The translations under genes were made by a program, and so were the position numbers. A DNA stretch of 30,799 nt from Streptomyces sp. NRRL F-6131 (GTDB lineage: Bacteria; Actinomycetota; Actinomycetes; Streptomycetales; Streptomycetaceae): the NCBI GenBank assembly GCA_000719695.1, contig JOHN01000078.1:1-30799 (forward strand), written 5' to 3'. Of this stretch, positions 25,071 to 30,799 are shown in pieces. How positions within the stretch are numbered: position 1 is the first letter of the stretch; each line of letters begins with the position of its first letter. Below the pieces are notes generated by a model. The model was not told the DNA's origin. It did no database searches and saw only the letters and a list, made by a program, of their open reading frames with translations.

Positions 25071-25101
25071 GGTGCCGCCGGACGGAGTGTCCGGCGGCAC
25101 C
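25071..25101. terminator. Bidirectional hairpin terminator
   Basis: Perfect 13-bp stem (25071-25083 with 25089-25101) with loop GGAGT, between the convergent stops at 24948 (+) and 25128 (-). Confidence 0.75.
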
Positions 25102-25127
25102 TTCGCGCGTCCGGTCAGGCCGTGGCG

Positions 25128-25898
25128 TCAGGCCGTGGCGGTCCGGACCGTCGCCGGGCCGGGACCGGCGGGCCGCCGGCCGGCCGCCGACGCCGGACCG
25201 TCCCCGTCCTCCCGGGCCTCGGCGGCCCGGAGCGCACCGGTCGCCAGCAGGTACTGCGCCAGGACGTAGGTGGCCATGATCCAGAACTCGTGCCCCGGCA
25301 GCTGCCGCCACGTGGCCAGCTTGGTGGCGATCAGGGTGTCGGAGAGCAGGAACAGCGCCCCGCCCAGCCCGCCCCGCACGCCCAGCCCGGCCGAGGTGAC
25401 CGCCGTCGAGGCGAGCAGCAGGCTGTAGCCGGCCACCGGGACCCGCAGGTCCCCGAGGTCCGGCCAGAGCCGGCCCACCATCGTCACCCAGGCCGTCGCG
25501 TACGCCGCCGCGACCACCGCGGCCCGGCGCCGGTCGGTCAGCGCGCCCTGGCCGACGAACATCGTGACGTAGCAGACGTGCGCCGCCGCGAACGAACCCA
25601 TTCCGGCCAGGAACGCGGTGTCGTTGCCGAGCTGGAGCAGCACGTCGCCGCCCGCGCTCAGCAGCAGCGCCGGGGCGAGCAGCTTCGGCGGGCGTCGGCC
25701 GGCCTCGGTGGCCCGGGTGACGCTGTGCGCGGCGAGCAGCGGCATCAGCGCCGGTTTGGTGGCGTGCCGCAGGGCGGGTGTGCCGGTCAGGAGGGCCCCG
25801 AGGTGGGCCGCCGAGGCGGTGGCGTAGCCGGTGAGCAGGCCGGTGGCGGAGCGCAGCCGACCGCCGAGAACGGCGCGGGTGGTCGTACGGATGCTCAT
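25128..25898 (-). CDS. YhhN/TMEM86-family lysoplasmalogenase-like membrane protein
   Basis: 256 residues from ATG 25898, with GGAGGA about 9 bases upstream. It has about eight hydrophobic segments. Family landmarks are KPALMPLLAAHS near the N-terminus, LLSAGGDVLLQLGNDTAFLAGMGSFAAAHVCYV with the conserved Asp and His, and LFLLSDTLIATKL followed by YVLAQYLLATGAL. Characterised relatives hydrolyse the vinyl-ether bond of lysoplasmalogens; activity in this bacterium is inference. The C-terminal 25 residues are a polar, Pro/Gly tail. It is transcribed divergently from the JetB-like gene, 288 bp away. Confidence 0.85.
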   Translation of the reverse strand: MSIRTTTRAVLGGRLRSATGLLTGYATASAAHLGALLTGTPALRHATKPALMPLLAAHSVTRATEAGRRPPKLLAPALLLSAGGDVLLQLGNDTAFLAGMGSFAAAHVCYVTMFVGQGALTDRRRAAVVAAAYATAWVTMVGRLWPDLGDLRVPVAGYSLLLASTAVTSAGLGVRGGLGGALFLLSDTLIATKLATWRQLPGHEFWIMATYVLAQYLLATGALRAAEAREDGDGPASAAGRRPAGPGPATVRTATA

Positions 25899-26170
25899 GC
25901 GGCGGTGTCCTCCGGGTGGTGGGGGAGCGGGCGGGTCCGTGGTGCACGACGGGCGACCGCGAGGGGGCGCGAAGGAGATTGTTACCGGTGCGTAGGTCCG
26001 TCCGCGCAACCGGGGTGACGTGTCGCCGCTCCACGACCGCTCCCCTGCCGGTCCGCCGCGCGCCCGCCGCCCGTTCCCCGCCCGCCCGCCGTCGGTGCGC
26101 CGCCGGGTCGCGGTTCGGCCGGATGTCGCCGGGAGGCGGGCGGCTGCCAGCGAGGGCCGCGCCCACCGTC

Positions 26171-26176
26171 TAGTCT
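26171..26176 (+). promoter_or_regulatory. -10 box TAGTCT for a probably leaderless gene
   Basis: TAGTCT fits TAnnnT and ends 10 bases before ATG 26187. No Shine-Dalgarno lies between them, so the transcript probably begins at or within a few bases of the ATG. No -35 hexamer is evident. Confidence 0.5.
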
Positions 26177-26186
26177 GGTCCCCGAC

Positions 26187-28034
26187 ATGGAGCAGCAGGA
26201 GTACGCGACCGGCGCCGCGCGGACGGCCGGTGGCACGTCGGACAGGCGCACGGGCGGGGCGGGGCGAGGCACCACCGACGCCGTCGTCGTCGTACGCGCG
26301 TCCGCCCCCCGGCCGGTCCCCGGAGCCGCCCCCGCCACGGCAGCTGACGTCCTGACCGGTGCCGCCGCCACTGCCGCCACCGCCGCCGAGGCGCTCTCGC
26401 CCGATCCGGGGCTGCTCCGCCTCGCGCGCTGGTTCGCCGAGGCCGATCCCGGCACCGCCGACGACCTCTGCGCCGCCTCCCTCGGCCTCTACCCGGCCCG
26501 TCACTTCGGCGCCCCCACCGAACCGGTCGCCACCGAACCGGTCGCCGCCGGCCCGGTCACTCCTGACACGGCTGCCACCGCCCCCGTCACCGCCGCCGTC
26601 AGCTGGTGGCACGGCCCCACCGCGCACACCCCCGCGTTGCCGCGCGCCCGTGAGCCGCGCGCCGCCGGCGGTCTGCGCCGTGCCCGCCGGGACGCCGCCG
26701 CGCTGCCCGTCGTCCTCTCGGGCGCCAAGCCGGGCGAGCCCGGCCGGCACCGCAAGCCCGAACGCTCCCGGGGCGCCGCCCTGCTGCCGCAGGATCGTTC
26801 CGCCGCCGCCACCGCGGCCGAACGGCGGATCGCCGCCCGGCTGCTGGTCGCCCACCCGCTGGTCACCGCCTCCGGGCCGCACGCCGACGGCTTCCCGCTG
26901 ATCCGCCGTCACGGCGAGTGGCTCACCGAGCGCTTCGACACCCTGCTCGGCTACCGGCTGGTCGTCGGGCCCTGGCACGCCCGGCTGCACAAGGCCGGAC
27001 TCGGTCCCGGCGCCGCCCGTCGCCTCGAACACCCCGTCACCGGTGCCCCGTTCACCCCCGGCGGGTACGCGCAGCTCGCCCTCGCGCTCGCCCTGCTGGT
27101 CGACGCGCCCGAACAACTCCCGCTGGAGCGCCTGCTCACGGCGATGCGGGCCGCCGACCCCGGGCCCGGTCGGGGCGCTGCCGCCCGCGCGGGGGACTGC
27201 CCGGACCTCGCCATGGCGCTCGCCGTGCTCGCCGACTGGCAGGTGCTCGGCGACCTCCCCGCGGAGCTGTCCGACCCGGCCGCCGTCCTGACGGTGGACC
27301 GGGAACTCGCCCGCGCCGTCCCGGTCGGCCCGCCCGCGCTCGCCGACGACGCCACCGACCTCGTCCGCCGCGCCGCCGAGGCCGAGCCCGGTACGGCCGT
27401 CCGCCGCCGCCTCGCCGAGACCCCGGTGGTGCTGGTCGCCGACCTGCCCGAGGACCAGCGCGCCTGGCTGCGCGACCACGGCCGGACCGGCCCGGCCGCG
27501 CTCGCCGACTTCCTCGGCCTGGAGGCGGAGCTGCGCGCCGAGGGCGTCGCCCTGCTCGACCCGGCGGAGGAGCTCACCGACCTGGCCCTGCCCGGCGCCG
27601 ACACGGCCGCCCAGGCGGCCCTGCTGCTGGTCGAGCGCCTGGTCGAGGAGGTCCGGCCGCTCCCGGGCGAGACCACCGGCGCCGACGTGCCCGTCCCGGA
27701 CGCACTGATAGACGGCGTGCTCGGCGACATCGCCGACGAGTACGGCCTGCCGGCCGGCTGGCACCGGGACTACCTCGCCGACCGCACCGCCCTGCGCCGC
27801 GACGCGCTCGACCTGCTCCACCGGATGGGCCTGATCACCCCGGCCCCGCGCGGCACCCGCCCCCCGGGCTGGCTGCTCCGGGCCCCCGCCGCCCGTTACG
27901 CGCCGGCCCCGGACCTCGTCCCCGCCCCCGGCACCGGCCGGCACTCCCGGCGGGACCCCGACGTCACCGTCCCCGCGCCCGCTGCGCCCGCCGCCCCCGC
28001 TTCCGCCGGGCCCCGGGCCGGTCAGCGGGCCTGA
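26187..28034 (+). CDS. Solitary TIGR02678/DUF2398 (Wadjet JetB-like) protein
   Basis: 615 residues from ATG 26187. Residues 1 to about 210 are low-complexity Ala/Pro/Thr with Arg-rich patches and a TEPVA repeat. The core, from about 210, matches the DUF2398/TIGR02678 pattern I know: ARLLVAHPLVTASGPHADGFPLIRRHGEWLTERF, then GYRLVVGPWHARLHKAGL, HPVTGAPFTPGGYAQLALALALL, and GDCPDLAMALAVLADWQVL. A C-terminal winged-helix-like part follows (LRRDALDLLHRMGLITPAP). DUF2398 is the JetB subunit of Wadjet, a MukE-like partner of the kleisin JetA and the SMC-like JetC. None of JetA, JetC or the nuclease JetD occurs in this window. Both tails are unusual additions. Whether it acts with a distant SMC complex or has a separate role is unknown. 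Confidence 0.75.
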   Translation: MEQQEYATGAARTAGGTSDRRTGGAGRGTTDAVVVVRASAPRPVPGAAPATAADVLTGAAATAATAAEALSPDPGLLRLARWFAEADPGTADDLCAASLGLYPARHFGAPTEPVATEPVAAGPVTPDTAATAPVTAAVSWWHGPTAHTPALPRAREPRAAGGLRRARRDAAALPVVLSGAKPGEPGRHRKPERSRGAALLPQDRSAAATAAERRIAARLLVAHPLVTASGPHADGFPLIRRHGEWLTERFDTLLGYRLVVGPWHARLHKAGLGPGAARRLEHPVTGAPFTPGGYAQLALALALLVDAPEQLPLERLLTAMRAADPGPGRGAAARAGDCPDLAMALAVLADWQVLGDLPAELSDPAAVLTVDRELARAVPVGPPALADDATDLVRRAAEAEPGTAVRRRLAETPVVLVADLPEDQRAWLRDHGRTGPAALADFLGLEAELRAEGVALLDPAEELTDLALPGADTAAQAALLLVERLVEEVRPLPGETTGADVPVPDALIDGVLGDIADEYGLPAGWHRDYLADRTALRRDALDLLHRMGLITPAPRGTRPPGWLLRAPAARYAPAPDLVPAPGTGRHSRRDPDVTVPAPAAPAAPASAGPRAGQRA

Positions 28035-28084
28035 CGGCCGCACCCCCCGGCGGCCCGCTGCACCTCCGTGCCCGGGCCGGGAAC

Positions 28085-28115
28085 GGAAAACGCCCGCGCC
28101 GCGATCAGGCGGGCG
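28085..28115 (-). terminator. Hairpin with T-tract for the small leftward gene
   Basis: Read leftward, CGCCCGC (28115-28109) pairs with GCGGGCG (28097-28091) across 11 bases and is followed by TTTTCC (28090-28085). This is one of the few hairpins here with a T-run. Confidence 0.65.
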
Positions 28116-28137
28116 GGCGGGGGACGGATCGGTGGTG

Positions 28138-28323
28138 CTACTTCCGGACGGTCGCGGTGGCGGTGGCGATCGTGCCGTGCTGGACGGTTTCGACGGTGGC
28201 GCCGACGCCGAGGGTGCCCAGGGCGACGGAGGCGAGGACGGCGACGGAGGCCAGGACACGTCGGTGGCGCTGCGGCAGGGGGAAGCGCGGTTCCTGGGAG
28301 GTCGCCGGAGGGTTGGCGTTCAT
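28138..28323 (-). CDS. Small single-pass membrane or secreted protein
   Basis: 61 residues from ATG 28323. A polar N-terminus (NANPPATSQEPRFPLPQRHRR) is followed by the hydrophobic segment VLASVAVLASVALGTLGVGA, then TVETVQHGTIATATATVRK outside. The basic RHRR before the helix suggests an outside C-terminus. The Shine-Dalgarno is poor (GGAAA at 13 bases). I know no function for it. A T-tract hairpin just downstream supports a transcription unit ending here. It lies between the convergent JetB-like gene and the BCCT gene. Confidence 0.55.
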   Translation of the reverse strand: MNANPPATSQEPRFPLPQRHRRVLASVAVLASVALGTLGVGATVETVQHGTIATATATVRK

Positions 28324-28433
28324 GACACGGAGGTTTCCAGGGCGGTGTTAACGATCGCTACGTGCGGGTGAAGTCCGGATGGGAGATGGGCGTCGGCTTG
28401 GGCGGCACGGGCAACGCCGCAGGTCACGCGATA

Positions 28434-28463
28434 CCCCGGGGAGGCCGATCAGCCACCCCGGGG
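28434..28463 (-). terminator. Hairpin downstream of the BCCT gene
   Basis: CCCCGGGG at 28434-28441 and at 28456-28463 forms an 8-bp stem. After one mismatch the inner bases add GGC(T)/(G)GCC pairs around loop GATC. It sits 10 bp past the leftward BCCT stop. Confidence 0.55.
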
Positions 28464-28472
28464 CGGGCGGTT

Positions 28473-30116
28473 TCACCCGGTCGGCGGGCGCCGGTCGCCC
28501 TGACGGGCATCGGCCAGGGCCTCGCCGACGGCGACCCGGACGGCGTCCCGCATGCCGTGCGCGGGGTGGAAGCGGGACGGCCCGGCGGCCGGGTCGCCGC
28601 GCAGCTCCTTGACCAGCGCGACGCAGAGCATCAGCATCACCCCGACGAACGGCAGGGCGACCAGGATGGTGGCGTTCTGCAGCGCGGTGAGCCCGCCGGC
28701 CAGCAGCAACGCGGCCGCGACCCCGCCCATCAGCACGCCCCACACCACCACCAGCCAGGTGCGCGGGTGCAACGAGCCCCGGCTGGAGAGCGAGCCGAGC
28801 ACGAGCGAGGCGGAGTCGGCGCTGGTGATGAAGAAGGTCATCACCAGCAGCACCGCGATCACGCTGGTCACCCCGCCCGCCGGGAGCGAGCGCAGCATCT
28901 CGAAGAGCGAGGCCTCGGCACCCTGCGGGATGGTCTCGACGAGGTCGGCGGCGCCGGTGCCGTCCAGCCGGATCGCGGTGCCGCCCATGACGCAGAACCA
29001 GATCACGGTGGCCCCGCTGGGCACCAGCAGCACGCCGACCAGGAACTGCCGCACGGTGCGGCCGCGCGAGATCCTGGCGATGAAGGTGCCGACGAACGGG
29101 GCCCAGGACAGCCACCACGCCCAGTAGAAGACGGTCCAGCTGCCGAGCCAGGCCTCGTCGGTGAAGGCGCCGGTCTGGGTGGACATGGCGAGCAGGTCGG
29201 AGAGGTAGCCGCCGACGCTGGAGGGGATCGCGTCCAGGACGAAGACCGTCGGACCGACCAGGAAGACGAAGAGCATGATCAGCGAGGCGAGCACCACGTT
29301 GGCGGTGGAGAGCCACTTGACGCCCTTGTGCACGCCGGAGAAGGCGGAGAGGACGAAGGCGGCGCTCAGCGAGGCGATGATCACCAGCTGGGTGCGCTCG
29401 GTGTTGCCGACGTCGGAGACGTAGCCGAGTCCGTCGGCCACCTGGAGGGCGCCGAGGCCGAGGCTGGTGGCCGAGCCGAAGACGGTGGCGAAGACGGCGA
29501 GCAGGTCGATCGCCCGGCCCGGCCAGCCGTCGGCGCCGCGCTCGCCGATCAGCGGGACGAACGCGGCGGAGATCCGGTTGCCCCGGCCCTTGCGGAAGGT
29601 GGTGTAGGCGAGGGCCAGGCCGCCGACCGCGTAGATCGCCCACGGGTGCAGGGTCCAGTGGAAGAGCGAGAACTCCAGCGCCTGCTGGGCGGCGGCCGCG
29701 GACTGCGGTTCGAGGCCCGAGCCGGGCTGCGGGGCGGCGAAGAGCTGGAGCGGTTCGCCGACGCCGTAGAACATCAGGCCGATGCCCATGCCCGCGCTGA
29801 ACATCATGGCGACCCAGGCGAGGGTGGAGAACTCCGGCTCGTCGTCGTCCCGGCCGAGCCGGATCCGGCCGAATCGGCTGAACGCGAGCAGCACGGTGAG
29901 GGCGAGGAAGACGTCGGCGGCGACGACGAAGAGCCAGCCGAAGTTGTGCAGGACCCAGCCGAGCGCGGTGTCGGAGGTCCGACCGAGGGAGTCCTCGGCG
30001 AAGACGCCCCAGGCGACGACCCCGAGCACCGCGACCGCGCCGACCCCGAAGACCACCCGGTCGACGGGGAGCGTGGCGGCGGGTTCGTCCGGCGGCCCGG
30101 GCGGCTGACTGGTCAT
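28473..30116 (-). CDS. BCCT-family betaine/choline/carnitine transporter
   Basis: 547 residues from ATG 30116 with GAGAGG 7 bases upstream; a longer in-frame start at 30167 lies inside the control palindrome. About 12 membrane helices. FSAGMGIGLMFYGVGEPLQL carries the GxG substrate-site motif of glycine-betaine importers, and WTVFYWAWWLSWAPFVGTFIARISRGRTVR is the BCCT signature with the Trp box. FFITSADSASLVL is the second conserved segment. It imports a compatible solute by Na+ or H+ symport. The C-terminal tail is short, so osmosensing of the BetP type is uncertain. Confidence 0.93.
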   Translation of the reverse strand: MTSQPPGPPDEPAATLPVDRVVFGVGAVAVLGVVAWGVFAEDSLGRTSDTALGWVLHNFGWLFVVAADVFLALTVLLAFSRFGRIRLGRDDDEPEFSTLAWVAMMFSAGMGIGLMFYGVGEPLQLFAAPQPGSGLEPQSAAAAQQALEFSLFHWTLHPWAIYAVGGLALAYTTFRKGRGNRISAAFVPLIGERGADGWPGRAIDLLAVFATVFGSATSLGLGALQVADGLGYVSDVGNTERTQLVIIASLSAAFVLSAFSGVHKGVKWLSTANVVLASLIMLFVFLVGPTVFVLDAIPSSVGGYLSDLLAMSTQTGAFTDEAWLGSWTVFYWAWWLSWAPFVGTFIARISRGRTVRQFLVGVLLVPSGATVIWFCVMGGTAIRLDGTGAADLVETIPQGAEASLFEMLRSLPAGGVTSVIAVLLVMTFFITSADSASLVLGSLSSRGSLHPRTWLVVVWGVLMGGVAAALLLAGGLTALQNATILVALPFVGVMLMLCVALVKELRGDPAAGPSRFHPAHGMRDAVRVAVGEALADARQGDRRPPTG

Positions 30117-30143
30117 GGGGTACCTCTCGCGGCGCACTGGCGG

Positions 30144-30162
30144 GTCGACGGCATGCGTCGAC
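30144..30162. promoter_or_regulatory. Perfect palindrome upstream of the BCCT gene
   Basis: GTCGACG-GCATG-CGTCGAC, 7-bp arms, 28 bp before the BCCT start. Likely operator or leader structure. Confidence 0.5.
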
Positions 30163-30200
30163 GACATGATCGGACAAGGGATACATGTCGTACTATGTCC
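30163..30200. promoter_or_regulatory. Clustered inverted repeats in an AT-richer patch
   Basis: GACATG (30163-30168) with CATGTC (30184-30189), and GGACA (30172-30176) with TGTCC (30196-30200), overlap one another. The local base composition is clearly less GC-rich than the surroundings, as expected for a promoter/operator zone of the BCCT gene. Confidence 0.45.
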
Positions 30201-30298
30201 AGTTCCCGTCGGGAGAGCCGGGAGGGCGCGCCGGGGAGCGGTGACCTGCGGGAGCGGTGACCCGCGGGAGCCGCGGCCCGAGGGACGTCGGCCGGGTC

Positions 30299-30346
30299 GG
30301 GCGGCTGGTCGGGCGGCTGGTCGGGCGGCTGGTCGGGCGGCTGGTC
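30299..30346. repeat. 12-bp tandem repeat, four units
   Basis: Unit GGGCGGCTGGTC, four identical copies. The last overlaps the MerR stop codon (30345-30347), so the array starts inside the stop and runs downstream of the leftward gene. Confidence 0.9.
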
Positions 30347-30719
30347 AGGCGGCCACGTAGAGCCGGGACGGCGGCTCGGCCGCGGCCAGGTAGTCGGCCA
30401 GGGCGTTCCGGCTGCGGGTCAGCTCGCCGATGCGCGCGTCGAGTTCGGCCAGCTCGCCGCGGAGCGTGCCGAGCAGGTTCGGGCAGGCCTCCAGAGCGGG
30501 GACCGGTCCGCTGGCGCACGGGAGGATCTCGGCGATCACCCGGGTGGACAGGCCCGCCGCCAGCAGGCCGCGGATCTGCCGCACCCGGACGGTGTCGCCC
30601 TCGCCGTACTCGCGGTAGCCCCCGGACGAGCGGGCGGGCCGGAGCAGGTCCTGCTCCTCGTAGTACCGCAGCAGGCGGGTGGACACCCCGGTCAGGCGGG
30701 CGAGTTCTCCGATGCGCAT
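30345..30719 (-). CDS. MerR-family transcriptional regulator
   Basis: 124 residues from ATG 30719. The N-terminal winged helix is MRIGELARLTGVSTRLLRYYEEQDLL, followed by RSSGGYREYGEGDTVRVRQIRGLLAAGLSTRVI. A dimerisation coiled coil follows (RGELAELDARIGELTRSRNALADYL). ILPCASGPVPALEACPNLL places Cys residues where related regulators sense a ligand, but metal binding is not shown. The start lacks a good Shine-Dalgarno. It is co-directional with, and 228 bp upstream of, the BCCT gene. The 80 bases to the window edge show nothing else. Confidence 0.88.
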   Translation of the reverse strand: MRIGELARLTGVSTRLLRYYEEQDLLRPARSSGGYREYGEGDTVRVRQIRGLLAAGLSTRVIAEILPCASGPVPALEACPNLLGTLRGELAELDARIGELTRSRNALADYLAAAEPPSRLYVAA

Positions 30720-30799
30720 GATCGGGCGAACACCGCCGACCGGCCGGGTGTTCCCGCCCCGCCCCCCGGCTCCCCGCCCCCGGCTCCCCGCCCGCCCGG

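Noticed and set aside
26187..28034. Complete Wadjet defence system
   Set aside because: Only the JetB-like gene is present. No SMC-type ATPase, kleisin or TOPRIM-like nuclease gene is found elsewhere in the window.

Overview
The window is chromosomal DNA of a high-GC actinomycete, most likely a member of the Streptomycetaceae (Streptomyces or Kitasatospora). The grounds are very high GC with strong third-position bias, frequent GTG starts, ATGA/GTGA stop-start overlaps inside operons, TAnnnT -10 boxes close to start codons, and the gene families present. No rRNA, tRNA, phage, transposase or CRISPR array was recognised. The density is that of ordinary chromosome, with one small degraded toxin-antitoxin module.

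Layout. 1-1768: end of an epoxide-hydrolase-like/SDR fusion protein, closed by a hairpin. 1781-2208: a ribbon-helix-helix antitoxin followed by an internally shortened PIN toxin, with a 27-bp palindrome upstream. 2333-6253: a DHRS1-like SDR, a WYL regulator, a cold-shock-domain protein, a LysE exporter and two small divergent proteins. 6275-15285: a purine-oxidation locus. It has a leftward three-subunit molybdenum hydroxylase (FAD, 2Fe-2S and Mo subunits), an AzgA/NCS2 purine permease and an XdhC maturation factor, with a divergent PucR-type regulator. 15500-16669: a membrane-anchored esterase. 16975-21078: a tightly overlapped operon for a CUT2-type sugar importer (lipoprotein, permease, single-domain ATPase) plus a ROK sugar kinase. 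21312-24948: secreted gamma-glutamyltransferase, exonuclease III and a surface-anchored protein. 25128-25898: lysoplasmalogenase-like membrane protein. 26187-28034: a solitary TIGR02678/DUF2398 protein, the family of the JetB subunit of Wadjet. 28138-30719: a small membrane protein, a BCCT osmolyte transporter and a MerR regulator.

How genes work together. The permease would bring in purine bases. XdhABC would oxidise hypoxanthine/xanthine after XdhC-assisted cofactor maturation, and PucR would sense the purine state. In the sugar operon the ROK enzyme probably phosphorylates the imported sugar.

The points most worth a second look are: the orphan JetB-family gene with an apparently leaderless start and no JetA/C/D nearby; the PIN toxin reduced to a start codon plus its last third; the palindrome overlapping a -10 box and ending at the LysE start codon; and the repeated presence of short tandem arrays, mostly with units that are multiples of three, just past stop codons. 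None of these is proof of a new system.
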